Source of the DNA: Halovivax asiaticus JCM 14624
Lineage (GTDB): Archaea; Halobacteriota; Halobacteria; Halobacteriales; Natrialbaceae
Reading direction: 5' to 3'
DNA: 64,000 nt
Assembly (NCBI RefSeq): GCF_000337515.1
Contig: NZ_AOIQ01000006.1
Coordinates: 6,265-70,264 of the forward strand
Position numbers and translations under genes: made by a program. Below, one piece after another: positions 33,093 through 41,917 of this stretch. Every line of letters begins with the position of its first letter. Position 1 is the stretch's first letter. The notes beneath the pieces were generated by a model that saw only the letters and a list, made by a program, of their open reading frames with translations, was not told the DNA's origin and searched no databases.

Positions 33093-33473
33093 GTGCAACT
33101 CGAAACGCTCCGCCCGAATCCGGCGTGGGACGACGCGTCCTACGAGGACGTCGTCGAGACGATCGAAGCCCACCGAGACGACCTGACCTACCGCATCTGG
33201 GGCGCCGACTGGTGCGGCGATTGCCGATCTACCCTGCCCGACTTCGGCGCAGCCCTCGAGGCCGCATCCGTCCCCGACGACCGCATCGACGTACGACCCG
33301 TCGACCAGAACAAAGCCGGGGAAGGGGTCGAAGCGTACGGGATCGAGTACATACCGACGATCGTCGTTGAGACGGACGACGGAACCGAGGTGGCCCGCTT
33401 CGTCGAGTCAGAACCCGTTCCCCCGGCGACGTACCTCGCCGACGCGATCGAGGAGTGGGCCGAACCAGTCTGA
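33093..33473 (+). CDS. Thioredoxin-fold protein with WCGDC active site
   Basis: 126 residues, GTG start, 26 nt after a GTTAAC TATA-like element (33062-33067). The thioredoxin motif is WGADWCGDCRSTLPDF, with Gly-Asp instead of the usual Gly-Pro, as in a thioredoxin subfamily found in archaea and firmicutes. The cis-proline loop is YIPTIVVETDDG. It is likely a cytoplasmic thiol-disulfide oxidoreductase. It converges with the DUF255 gene, another thioredoxin-fold protein. Confidence 0.85.
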   Translation: MQLETLRPNPAWDDASYEDVVETIEAHRDDLTYRIWGADWCGDCRSTLPDFGAALEAASVPDDRIDVRPVDQNKAGEGVEAYGIEYIPTIVVETDDGTEVARFVESEPVPPATYLADAIEEWAEPV

Positions 33474-33494
33474 TACTGGCTCAAAACGGAGTAC

Positions 33495-33552
33495 CGTCGC
33501 ACGGGGAAGGTAGAACGGTGCCACGTCGCACGGGGAAATTAGAACGGTGCCC
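33495..33552. repeat. 29-bp tandem duplication spanning a gene's 3' end
   Basis: Units 33495-33523 and 33524-33552 match except for three bases. Each contains CGTCGCACGGGGAA, two differing bases, then TAGAACGGTGCC. The second unit carries the stop codon and last codons of the DUF255 gene. Confidence 0.85.
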
Positions 33553-35821
33553 CCTCAGACGTGGACTCCTCTCCGTCGTGCCACGCGAGTGCGGTCGCCA
33601 GATCGTGCTCCGGCGGCGAACAGACCCGATCCGCACAGACGTAGACCGTCGGTTCGTCCGCACGCTGTTCTCTGTCGGCCCAGATCGGTGGGACCGTGTC
33701 GAGCCCGATCACGTCCAACCAGTCGTCGAGCATCGCCGACGACGCCGGTCGGGGGGCGAGTAGGCGTCGAGGGAGGTACGTCCGCCCGAGAGTACGTTCC
33801 CATTCCATCGGTCGTCCGTCCGCGACGGTCGTCACTTCGAGTGGCCCGTGTGTGACGAGATCCTGTGCCAGTGACAGCGAGACGTATTCGAACGGTGATT
33901 CTTCGATTTCGGTCGCGTGGGTCGAGACGACTCGGCGTGCCATCTCGCCGAAGGGTTCGGCTGTGAACGGATCGAGCATCGCCAGTATCTCGACTGCGAC
34001 GCCGGTCGGTGATGGCGTCGACTGATCGCCTAGTTCCTGCGGTCTGACGAGCAACGATTCGCCGCGTTCCGGCGTGAAATACAACGTCTCGGCTGACTCG
34101 TCCCAGAAGTCCCGACGAATCGCGCGGGCGAGATCGAGAGCGAACGCGAGGGGTTCGACCTCACCCGTCGCCTCGTAACACGTAAGCGCACCGCGGGCGA
34201 GGAACGCGTAGTCTTCGAGGTAGCCGTCGATTCCCACGTCCCCATCTCGGACGCGCCTGGCAAGTCGGCCGGTGTCGTCGTCCCAGAGATTTGTGCGGAC
34301 GAACGCCAGCGCATCTGTCGCGAGTTGCGCGTATCGGTCGTCACCCGACGGTCCGTCCGACGCACCGCCGGCCGACGCCGCGTTCGTAGCTGCTTCGCGT
34401 CCGCTGGTCCCGAGGACGATCGAGGCCTCCGCGAGCATGTCGATCGCCAGTCCGTTCCAGCCGGCGAGTATCTTCTCGTCACGCGGTGGGCGCGGTCGCG
34501 TCGCTCTGGCCTCGAAGACGGCCGTCCGGGCGGCGTCGAGTCGATCCTCGACCGTCGATGGCGCCAACCCGTAGTCGGTTGCCAGGTCCTCGATGGACGC
34601 CTCGACGGTCAACACCGTCGACCCCTCGAAGTTCCCCGAGTCAGTGACGCCGAACCGATTACAGAACAGCGCCCCGCTTTCGTCCGACAGTCCAGCCTCG
34701 GCTACCGCCGACTCGATTTCGGCTGGTGTCCAGACGTAGAACGCGCCTTCTTCTCGTTCACCCGATTCCGTCTCGCTCTGGGCGTCGAGCGTGCTGTAGA
34801 AGCCGCCCTCGGGATGGCGCAGTTCCCGTTCGAGGAAGTCGACGGTCTCGCGAACCGTCCGCGCGTAGCGGTCGTCGCCGGTGACCTGATAGCCGGCGAG
34901 AAGCGCGCGGGGAATCGCGGCGTTGTCGTACAGCATCTTCTCGAAATGTGGCACCGTCCAGTCTTCGTCGACGCAGTAGCGATGGAAGCCGCCGCCGACG
35001 TGATCGTACAGGCCGCCCGAGCACATCGCATCGAGCGCCCGCGTCGCCGTTTCGCGCGCGTTCGGCCGGTCGTGAGCTGCATCGAGACGGAGGAGGGATT
35101 CGACGCGACGTGGCTGTGGGAACTTGGGCCCGCCACGACCGAACCCACCGTGCTCGTCGTCGCTGGCCCGAAGTGCCGCCTCACCGACTCGCTCCAGTGC
35201 GTCGGGCCCGTCGGCGTCGAGTCCCCCATCGATCGGGCTACCTGTATCAGCCGAGATCGGTGCCGGAGTCGACGACGATTCGTTCCCCGCAGCGGCCGCC
35301 GAATCGAGTCGGTCCGCCGCCATCGCCGTCCACTCGTCGGCGCGAGACTCGATCTCGTCGCGATTCTCGCTCCACGAAACGCGGATCTGCCTGCAGAGTT
35401 CGAGGAATCCCGGTGTACCGCGCTGAGCCTCGCGTGGAAAGTACGTCCCGACGTAGAACGGGCGGCCGTCCGGCGTAAGCCAGGCCGAGAGGGGCCACCC
35501 CCCGCGACCGGTGACCGCCTGGCAGACGGTCATGTAGATGCTGTCGACGTCGGGCCGTTCCTCGCGATCGACCTTGATCGGGACGAATCCCTCGTTCAGC
35601 ACCGTGGCGACGGTCTCGTCGGCGAAGCTCTCTGCTTCCATCACGTGACACCAGTGACACGCTGAATACCCGATCGAGAGGAAGATGGGTCGATCGCGCT
35701 CCTGGGCCGCCGAACGCGCTCGCTCGTCCCACGGCTGCCAGTTGACCGGATTGTCGGCGTGCTGGCGGAGATACGGACTCGCCTCCTCGTCGAGTCGATT
35801 ACGCGCTAGCGGATCGGTCAT
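33539..35821 (-). CDS. Thioredoxin-domain / DUF255 protein (YyaL, spermatogenesis-associated 20 family)
   Basis: 760 residues. The N-terminal thioredoxin-like domain (DUF255) has RLDEEASPYLRQHADNPVNW and the SIGYSACHWCHVMEAESF active-site-like CxxC, then DREERPDVDSIYM and TPDGRPFYVGTYFP. A long alpha/alpha-barrel part follows, of the N-acylglucosamine epimerase/glycosidase type (GGFHRYCVDEDWTVPHFEKML, LAGWNGLAIDMLAEAS, ARRVRDGDVGIDGYLEDYAF). The family is widespread with no settled biochemical role. The length is normal, with a Ser/Gly/Ala-rich insert near residue 190. Its 3' end is tandemly duplicated. Confidence 0.88.
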   Translation of the reverse strand: MTDPLARNRLDEEASPYLRQHADNPVNWQPWDERARSAAQERDRPIFLSIGYSACHWCHVMEAESFADETVATVLNEGFVPIKVDREERPDVDSIYMTVCQAVTGRGGWPLSAWLTPDGRPFYVGTYFPREAQRGTPGFLELCRQIRVSWSENRDEIESRADEWTAMAADRLDSAAAAGNESSSTPAPISADTGSPIDGGLDADGPDALERVGEAALRASDDEHGGFGRGGPKFPQPRRVESLLRLDAAHDRPNARETATRALDAMCSGGLYDHVGGGFHRYCVDEDWTVPHFEKMLYDNAAIPRALLAGYQVTGDDRYARTVRETVDFLERELRHPEGGFYSTLDAQSETESGEREEGAFYVWTPAEIESAVAEAGLSDESGALFCNRFGVTDSGNFEGSTVLTVEASIEDLATDYGLAPSTVEDRLDAARTAVFEARATRPRPPRDEKILAGWNGLAIDMLAEASIVLGTSGREAATNAASAGGASDGPSGDDRYAQLATDALAFVRTNLWDDDTGRLARRVRDGDVGIDGYLEDYAFLARGALTCYEATGEVEPLAFALDLARAIRRDFWDESAETLYFTPERGESLLVRPQELGDQSTPSPTGVAVEILAMLDPFTAEPFGEMARRVVSTHATEIEESPFEYVSLSLAQDLVTHGPLEVTTVADGRPMEWERTLGRTYLPRRLLAPRPASSAMLDDWLDVIGLDTVPPIWADREQRADEPTVYVCADRVCSPPEHDLATALAWHDGEESTSEGAPF

Positions 35822-35945
35822 ATCCTCCCTACACGCAGCGCGTTCAAAAGGAGTGGCCTCGCGGCCAGCACCACCGGACGACGATCGTGTGAAACCGTTT
35901 CGCCGGTCACGTTCACGGGCACATGGACATTCGACTCCGGTACGT

Positions 35946-35951
35946 TTAACA
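35946..35951 (+). promoter_or_regulatory. TATA box of the split transporter operon
   Basis: TTTAAC in ACGTTTAACAG ends 22 nt before the ATG at 35974, marking a leaderless promoter. Confidence 0.45.
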
Positions 35952-35973
35952 GCCGACTGAGAGTGAATCCGCT

Positions 35974-36546
35974 ATGTCTGTTCGGTCGGAGGCCTGGACG
36001 ATCTATCGCCAGGCACTCCCGATCCTGCTCGTCTCGCTGCTCGGCGGCCTCTTCGCCGGACTGGTTTTAGAGGAGATGGTGCCGAAAGTCGCTGACTTTC
36101 CCGGATTGCTGGTGATGATCCCCGTGTTCCTCGCCACGCGCGGGAACGTCTACGGCGCCCTCGGCGGGCGGATCTCGAGCGGCCTCCATCAGGGGGTGAT
36201 CGAACCGCGGTTCGCTCGTGACGATCGACTCGTCAACGCGGTCGTGGCCTCGCTCGTCAACGCGATCGGCATCTCGATCGTCATCGCGGTCCTCACGTGG
36301 CTCGTCCTCCACGGGCTGGGCCGAGAGGTCGCCACACTCTTCGAACTCGTTGCGATCATGCTGATCTCGGGTGTGCTGACCGCCGTCGTCCTCGTCGCCG
36401 GGCTGCTGGGAGTTATCTTCGTCGGCTTCGAACGCGGCTACGATCCCGACAATCTCGTCGGGCCAGTCGTGACGACTCTCGGCGACATCTTCGGCATGCT
36501 CTTTCTCCTCTTCGCAGTGGTCGCCGTGGAGGTGCTCGTCCCGTGA
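35974..36546 (+). CDS. MgtE/SLC41-type divalent cation transporter, first half
   Basis: 190 residues. It corresponds to a single MgtE integral membrane domain: LPILLVSLLGGLFAGLVLEEM, then the conserved FPGLLVMIPVFLATRGNVYGALGGRISSGLH (Asn-Gly loop of the ion path), and three more helices to EVLVP. There are no N or CBS cytoplasmic domains. Its TGA overlaps the next ATG (TGATG at 36544), so the two halves are coupled. Each half alone equals one repeat of SLC41 transporters, which have two such domains. It probably moves Mg2+. Confidence 0.88.
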   Translation: MSVRSEAWTIYRQALPILLVSLLGGLFAGLVLEEMVPKVADFPGLLVMIPVFLATRGNVYGALGGRISSGLHQGVIEPRFARDDRLVNAVVASLVNAIGISIVIAVLTWLVLHGLGREVATLFELVAIMLISGVLTAVVLVAGLLGVIFVGFERGYDPDNLVGPVVTTLGDIFGMLFLLFAVVAVEVLVP

Positions 36547-37121
36547 TGGGCGCGGACGGCGAGCTCGATACCTGGTCGACGCGATCGATCGTCCGCACGA
36601 TGTTTCCCCTGCTCGTCGTCCTCTCGGCGATCGTCCTCTGGGCCGGTCTCACCCTCGAAGAGGCCGAGGAACTCCTCGCGGAGTACGGCTTACTCGCCGT
36701 GATGGTCCCGACGATCATCGGGACCGGCGGCAATCTCGGCGCCATCTTGAGCTCGCGGCTCACGACCCGGTTTCACCTGGGGATGACCGACCTCGACGTG
36801 CGCGACCCCGACCTCTGGGCGAACGTCGTGGCGATCGTCACGCTAGCGCTCACCATCTTCACCCTCCTCGGCGTGGGGGCGTTCCTCGTCGGACTCATGA
36901 TCGGATCGACGCTCTCGCTCCCGGTGTTACTCGCCATCTCGATCGGCAGCGGCACCGCCATCGCGATACTCGTCGTCGTGTTCAGTTTCGCGGCGACCTA
37001 CGGCTCGTATCGACTCGGCGTCGATCCCGACGACACGACGATCCCGATCATCACGAGCCTGATCGACGTCTTCGGCGTCGTCATCTTCCTCGCGGTGGCT
37101 TCGCTCGTCGTTGGGCTGTGA
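36546..37121 (+). CDS. MgtE/SLC41-type divalent cation transporter, second half
   Basis: 191 residues from the ATG that shares its A with the previous stop. It is a second MgtE domain: SIVRTMFPLLVVLSAIVLWAG, then LLAVMVPTIIGTGGNLGAILSSRLTTRFHLG, mirroring the loop in its partner, and GVDPDDTTIPIITSLIDVFG near the end. It likely pairs with the first half as a heterodimer equal to a full SLC41 channel. The convergent gene downstream encodes a PhoU/TrkA-C protein of the kind that often accompanies this transporter type. Confidence 0.88.
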   Translation: MGADGELDTWSTRSIVRTMFPLLVVLSAIVLWAGLTLEEAEELLAEYGLLAVMVPTIIGTGGNLGAILSSRLTTRFHLGMTDLDVRDPDLWANVVAIVTLALTIFTLLGVGAFLVGLMIGSTLSLPVLLAISIGSGTAIAILVVVFSFAATYGSYRLGVDPDDTTIPIITSLIDVFGVVIFLAVASLVVGL

Positions 37122-37161
37122 GAGACCCAAGCCGGTACGTAGCGCTCGACACTCCGATGGA

Positions 37162-38373
37162 TCACTCGGACTGCGAGAGTGACTGGACCGACTCCTCCGC
37201 GTTTCGCGTCCCTTTCGCGATGAGGACGTCGCCGGCGTGTAGCTGCGCGTCGTCGTCGGCGATCAGCAGCCAGCCGTCGTCCGGGCGACGGATCGCGATG
37301 GCGCCCATTCCGGCGTCAGTTGCCAGGCGACCGTCGATTATCTCCACGCCGACGAGATCGCTGCCGGGTTCGACGGCGATGCGGGTGATGATCTCGTCGG
37401 ACTCCTGGACGGCCAGCTGGACGACGGGGTGGACGTCGAGTTGGCGGAAGATCCCTTCGCTGATGTCGATCGCCGCGTCGCTGATCTCCTCGGTGGCACT
37501 CGCGAGGATCATCAACCCCCGAATCCGAACCGGATCGTCGGCTTCGCTCGCGGCCTTCAGGGCCCACGCCGAAAAGCGCGACTGTAACGCGTCGACTTCG
37601 ATCTCCAGATTGCGGACCTCCTCCGCCAGGTCCTGACTGTCGAAGAGGACGCTGCTGTAGGCCAGGTCGACGGCCAGTTCGCTCAGATCCTTCATGAGCA
37701 CGATCGTGTCGATCGCTCGTTCGAGGTCGGCAATGGCGGGTGGTTCCGGATCCGGGAGTTCGTAGGGTTCGCCTGTGAGCGTCGCGACGACCGGCCCAAG
37801 ATCCGTCTCGGTCCCGCGTAAGAACGCCACGTCGCCGGCCTCGATGACCGTCTCCGGACCGGGATCCAGAATCCACTCGTCGCCGCGCCGAAGCGTGATG
37901 ACACGGACGCCTGTCTCCGATTCGAGATCGATGTCGACCAGCGTTCGCCCCGCGTATGCCGACGCCTCTGTCACGTCGGCGCGTTCGAGCGATTCGATCG
38001 CCTCCGGGAGCGTCGTTCGCATCGCGTCCGGTAACCCGGCGTCTTCGACGAGGATCTTCGCGATGTCGCCGGCCGCGTCGCTGATCTGGTCCGTCGCGGC
38101 GACGATCCCGAGCACCGGAGCAAGCTGTTCGGCGTCGTCCGGATTTCGAGCGGCCATCAGGAGGCTCATCCGGGCTCGCAGTTCGAGAAGGTCCATCCGC
38201 TCTTCTAAGCGAAGGACCTCCCGGGCGAGATCGTGATGCTGGTGGAGGATGGCGGAAAACGAGAGGTCGATCAACAGTTCCGCGGTATCCTTCATCTCGA
38301 CGAGGACGTCCTTCACGCTGACCGGTTCGTACTCGATCGAACCGGGCGAGATCTCGCCCTCGAACGGGTCCAT
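37162..38373 (-). CDS. PhoU-TrkA_C duplicated regulatory protein
   Basis: 403 residues from the ATG at 38373 (MDPFEGEISPGSIEYEP). Two repeats of the same layout are visible: a PhoU-like helical domain (VKDVLVEMKDTAELLIDLSFSA, about 18-115), a TrkA-C ligand-binding domain (GVRVITLRRGDEWILDPGPETVIEAGDVAFLRG, about 140-200), a second PhoU domain (IVLMKDLSELAVDLAYSSVL, about 220-320) and a second TrkA-C (IAIRRPDDGWLLIADDDAQL to the end). Such proteins sense ligands and gate cation channels. It converges with the split MgtE pair, its likely partner. Confidence 0.87.
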   Translation of the reverse strand: MDPFEGEISPGSIEYEPVSVKDVLVEMKDTAELLIDLSFSAILHQHHDLAREVLRLEERMDLLELRARMSLLMAARNPDDAEQLAPVLGIVAATDQISDAAGDIAKILVEDAGLPDAMRTTLPEAIESLERADVTEASAYAGRTLVDIDLESETGVRVITLRRGDEWILDPGPETVIEAGDVAFLRGTETDLGPVVATLTGEPYELPDPEPPAIADLERAIDTIVLMKDLSELAVDLAYSSVLFDSQDLAEEVRNLEIEVDALQSRFSAWALKAASEADDPVRIRGLMILASATEEISDAAIDISEGIFRQLDVHPVVQLAVQESDEIITRIAVEPGSDLVGVEIIDGRLATDAGMGAIAIRRPDDGWLLIADDDAQLHAGDVLIAKGTRNAEESVQSLSQSE

Positions 38374-38456
38374 AGCCTGAGTGAACACTCGCGGGCTGAA
38401 AAACGTTCCTCACACGGACTGGAACGACCGCGACGACGCCGTGATAGCCCGCAATA

Positions 38457-39056
38457 CTACGCTTTCGAGCCGATACGTTCGTACTCGAGAAACGTGACCG
38501 ACTCGCGTTCGTCTCTCGCGACCTCACGCCAGACGGCGGGATCGATCTCCGGGAAGAAAGCGTCGCCCTCCGGCGCCCGACCAACCTCGGTGACGACGAG
38601 CCGGTCGACGGCCGGGAGCAACTGCTCGTAGACGGACGCACCGCCGGCGACGTAGGCGCGACCCGATCCGTCATGGCGCTCGCGGTCGGCCCGTTCGGCC
38701 GCGCGAACGGCTTCGTCGATCCCGCCGACCACCAGCACGTTCTCGGGCGTCTCGAACGGACGGGAGGTGAGGACGATCGAGGTGCGATCGGGCAACGGCT
38801 CGCCGAGTCCCGCGACGATGCTCTCGTAGGTGACTCGACCCATGATAACCGGGTGCCCGGTCGTCTCTCGTTGGAAGTGCGCCAGATCCTCGGGAATGTG
38901 CCAGGGCATCTCCCCGTCGACGCCGATGACGCCGTTTTCGGCGACGGCGACGATCGCGACGAGTTCGAGGGCCGTCTCGATCGCCGGTCCGCCGAGATCG
39001 GATCGGTGGGCGTCCTCGGACCCGTTGTCGTCCTCGCCAGCGTCGGTTTCAGGCAT
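38457..39056 (-). CDS. folA: Dihydrofolate reductase
   Basis: 199 residues from the ATG at 39056, two bases after the thyA stop, so the two are one operon. It has about 30 residues of acidic N-terminal extension (MPETDAGEDDNGSEDAHRSD) before the DHFR core: LVAIVAVAENGVIGVDGEMPWHIPEDLAHF, with the catalytic acid and substrate loop, then GHPVIMGRVTYESI, VVGGIDEAV and AYVAGGASVYEQLLPAVDRL. It reduces dihydrofolate with NADPH to regenerate the cofactor consumed by ThyA. The tight thyA-folA order matches the hts-hdrB pair described in Haloferax. Confidence 0.95.
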   Translation of the reverse strand: MPETDAGEDDNGSEDAHRSDLGGPAIETALELVAIVAVAENGVIGVDGEMPWHIPEDLAHFQRETTGHPVIMGRVTYESIVAGLGEPLPDRTSIVLTSRPFETPENVLVVGGIDEAVRAAERADRERHDGSGRAYVAGGASVYEQLLPAVDRLVVTEVGRAPEGDAFFPEIDPAVWREVARDERESVTFLEYERIGSKA

Positions 39057-39058
39057 GC

Positions 39059-40075
39059 TCACTCCGCCACGCCGAACGTCAGTCCGTCGTGGCTCTCGTA
39101 GTCGCGGAGTTCGACGTCGTCCGCGGTGATGTTGTCGATCGACACGTCGGCCACCGAGAGCGCCGGTCGCGAGAGCGGTTCCCGGGCGCACTGTTCGAGC
39201 AATCCGGGAACGTGATCCATGTTCTCGTCACCCGCAGCTTCTGCGGGTGCAGTCGACTCGATCCACTCACGAACGTCTCGGTACGCCGCTCTGTCGTCCA
39301 CGTCGCCCAGTCGGTCCTGCAAGGCGTCCAGGTTGTCCGCGTACCACTCGCCGCGCTCGCCCGTTCCGCAGTAGACGTGTGCGTCGACGATGGTGTGTCC
39401 AAAGGTTCCGGGTTCGAAGCCGGTCTGTTTGGCGATCACTTTCGTGAGCAGAGAGTAGGCGGCGACGTTGAACGGAACGCCGAGCGCGACGTCGCCCGAG
39501 CGCTGGGTCAGGTGACAGTTGAGCCGGTCGCCCTGTACGTTGAAGACGAACGTGTAGTGACACGGCGGAAGCGTCGAGACGGCCGCGTTCGCCGGATGCC
39601 AGGCGTTGACGACGAGTCGGCGCGAGTTCGGGCTGTCCGAGAGTGTGTCGATCACGTACTGCAACTGGTCGAACGTCGTCCGGCCGTCGGCCTCCTCGGT
39701 CACCCAGCGCTGTGCATCGTCGGGCCAGGACTCGCCGTCCAGTTGCGCCAACTCCTCCGGAACCGGAAACCGACGCCAGAAGCGACCGTACGCAGTGTCT
39801 AGCCGCCCCTCGTCGTCGGCCCAGGCGTCCCAGATCTTGGTCTCCTCACGGAGCGTCCGGATGTGCTCCTCGCCGGAGAGGTACCAGCAGACCTCGTGGA
39901 TCATCGAGTTCCAGCGGTAGCCATCCATCTGCTTGGTCGTCAAGAGTGGATACCCCTCCTGTAAGTCGACCTCGTAGTGGCGACTGAAGCGCGAGATTGT
40001 GTCGACGCCCGTCCGGTTAGGCTTGTACGTCCCGGAGGTGAGGACGTCGTCAACCAGATCCAGATACTGTTGCAT
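39059..40075 (-). CDS. thyA: Thymidylate synthase
   Basis: 338 residues from the ATG at 40075 (MQQYLDLVDDVLTSGTYKPN). A TATA-like ACTTTAT (40101-40107, minus strand) 26 nt upstream rules out the ATG at 40102. It makes dTMP from dUMP and methylene-tetrahydrofolate. TGVDTISRFSRHYEVDLQEGYPLLTTKQM opens the fold; the catalytic cysteine is in STLPPCHYTFVFNVQ, followed by CHLTQRSGDVALGVPFN and HTIVDAHVYCG. It is longer than the E. coli enzyme through inserts typical of haloarchaeal ThyA. It is followed directly by folA. Confidence 0.97.
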   Translation of the reverse strand: MQQYLDLVDDVLTSGTYKPNRTGVDTISRFSRHYEVDLQEGYPLLTTKQMDGYRWNSMIHEVCWYLSGEEHIRTLREETKIWDAWADDEGRLDTAYGRFWRRFPVPEELAQLDGESWPDDAQRWVTEEADGRTTFDQLQYVIDTLSDSPNSRRLVVNAWHPANAAVSTLPPCHYTFVFNVQGDRLNCHLTQRSGDVALGVPFNVAAYSLLTKVIAKQTGFEPGTFGHTIVDAHVYCGTGERGEWYADNLDALQDRLGDVDDRAAYRDVREWIESTAPAEAAGDENMDHVPGLLEQCAREPLSRPALSVADVSIDNITADDVELRDYESHDGLTFGVAE

Positions 40076-40100
40076 TGTGCGGTACTCTGCGTGGGAGAGC

Positions 40101-40107
40101 ATAAAGT
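40101..40107 (-). promoter_or_regulatory. TATA box of the thyA-folA operon
   Basis: ACTTTAT on the minus strand, 26 nt from the thyA ATG, gives a leaderless start. Confidence 0.5.
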
Positions 40108-40378
40108 CCGATGATACGTCCTTCTGGGCCCTGTAGCACTGGAAAAGAGCAGGGAGAACCTATCAAGAACTATTTTGGCTCGGCGAGAATATCGAAGGTT
40201 AGCTGGTCACGCCCGGGAGGAACGCGCCATCGATCCAACTACACGGCAAAACTGGGCGCTCCCTTTGTTCACTTTCGCCCCGGTCTCGGAACCCTCTTGA
40301 GACGGGCCCACCTTCCCCCGTGCGATGGATGCCGCCGTCGGGTCGACCGTGCTCGCTATACCCGCTGAGATGGCGGTA

Positions 40379-41917
40379 ATGCGAGATTCAACCGCCCTGA
40401 CCGACGTTCGAGCGCACGTCGAGCCCGACCTCGTCTTGCTCCCCGGCCCCGACCGACGCCCACAGGCCGTCGCTCGCGCACGACAGGTGTTCGAGGGACC
40501 GGTTATCCACCCGCCACTCGGCGGTGCGGACGGCGCCGTACAGCACCACGCCGTCGGCGACGCCTCGATCGTCTCGGTCCAGAGAGCCACCGCACTCTCG
40601 AAAGCCGCCTCGACGGTGGCCGAGATCCACGCCGATGCGCCCAACAGACCCGTGATTCTCGTCTGCGACGACGTCGGCGTCTCGGTCGATCAGACGACGC
40701 TCGAGGCATCGCTCGATCACGCCGACGCCCTCGCGGACGTCGTTCCCGCCGGTCGGTCCCGGGTGACGATCCTGACCGGTCGCTTGCCTGCCGAATACGA
40801 TCGATGCTGGGTACTCGACCGCGCAGATGGCACGATTCGCGACGTTCGCGAACCGTCTGCGATCCGATTAGACGACGACCGGTCGGAAAACGAGGGGAGC
40901 ACGACCGTCTCGCTGCGTCTCCGCGGTGTCGGGTCGATCGACGACTACGGCGATAGCGGGACCGTCGTTACCATGCGTCTCGGGCACGATACCCCCCAAG
41001 AATACGCTGGCGATGACGCAACCGATGGAACCGGGGTCGCCGACCACTGGCCGATCCGTTCCGTCGACTCGATCGGGAGCGACGCGTTCGGCATTCGTGC
41101 CGTCGACGGCGTCGGTCCGAAGACGGCGCAGGCGCTGGTCGACCGCGACGTTCGAAGCAGGGCCGACCTCCTCGAGACTCCGATCTCCGAACTGACAGCC
41201 CTCCCGGGAATCGGCGCCAGTGCCGCCGATCGCATGCGACAGCACGCACGCGTCATAGAAACCGGCGAACCGTGTCGTGTGACGGAAGAACCGCTCCCGG
41301 GGAGTGGAGACGCTGACCCGCCGCTGTGTCTCGACATCGAGACGGACGGTCTCTCGCCGTCGATCATCTGGCAGATCGGCGTCTACGATCCTGCAACAGA
41401 TAATTATCGCGCGTTCGTCGAACGACGCGATCCCTCGGACCCGGGAGCCGTTGTCGAAACGTTCGTCGAGTGGCTGGTCGAGTCCCAGGCGGATCGAACC
41501 CTGCTCACGTGGAACGGGTGGCGGTTCGACTACAAACACCTCGGTGTCTTCACCGAGCGATACGCACCGGCGTACCGGGATTCCTGGGGATCGCTCGCGA
41601 AACGTGATCTGTACCGCTGGGCGGTTACCGACGGAAACGCCGTACTTCCGGGGCGAACGAACAAACTGACGGCCGTCGCCGAGGCTCTGGGGTACGAGCG
41701 CGCAGGGACCGGTCTCGACGGGGCGACGACGGCAGCCGCCTACTCGCGGTTCGTCCGCACGGGCGAACCCCTCGACTGGGATCGCCACGAACGCTACTGC
41801 GAGGACGACTGCCGCGCGCTGTGGTCGATCTACGACGCACTGATGGACGCCCCCATAGCAGCACAGGATTGCGATCGAACACCAGCCAGCCAGACCGGCC
41901 TGGGTGATTTTACCTGA
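40379..41917 (+). CDS. Helix-hairpin-helix plus DnaQ-like (DEDD) exonuclease, MrfB/YprB-type
   Basis: 512 residues from the ATG at 40379 (MRDSTALTDVRAHVEPDLVL); an ATG at 40325 would add 18 doubtful residues. Layout: an uncharacterised N-terminal domain (1-225), an HhH pair (AVDGVGPKTAQALVDR, then ALPGIGASAADRM, about 240-290), then an RNase H-like exonuclease with DIETDG (Asp319, Glu321), WNGWRFDYKHL and the final ERYCEDDCRALWSIYD, the DEDD metal ligands. Its TGA overlaps the helicase ATG. In Bacillus subtilis the equivalents MrfB and MrfA act together in repair of mitomycin C lesions; a repair role is inferred here. Confidence 0.82.
   Translation: MRDSTALTDVRAHVEPDLVLLPGPDRRPQAVARARQVFEGPVIHPPLGGADGAVQHHAVGDASIVSVQRATALSKAASTVAEIHADAPNRPVILVCDDVGVSVDQTTLEASLDHADALADVVPAGRSRVTILTGRLPAEYDRCWVLDRADGTIRDVREPSAIRLDDDRSENEGSTTVSLRLRGVGSIDDYGDSGTVVTMRLGHDTPQEYAGDDATDGTGVADHWPIRSVDSIGSDAFGIRAVDGVGPKTAQALVDRDVRSRADLLETPISELTALPGIGASAADRMRQHARVIETGEPCRVTEEPLPGSGDADPPLCLDIETDGLSPSIIWQIGVYDPATDNYRAFVERRDPSDPGAVVETFVEWLVESQADRTLLTWNGWRFDYKHLGVFTERYAPAYRDSWGSLAKRDLYRWAVTDGNAVLPGRTNKLTAVAEALGYERAGTGLDGATTAAAYSRFVRTGEPLDWDRHERYCEDDCRALWSIYDALMDAPIAAQDCDRTPASQTGLGDFT

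Noticed and set aside
34325..35665. 446-codon plus-strand ORF
   Set aside because: Antisense to the DUF255 gene; no domain and no promoter.
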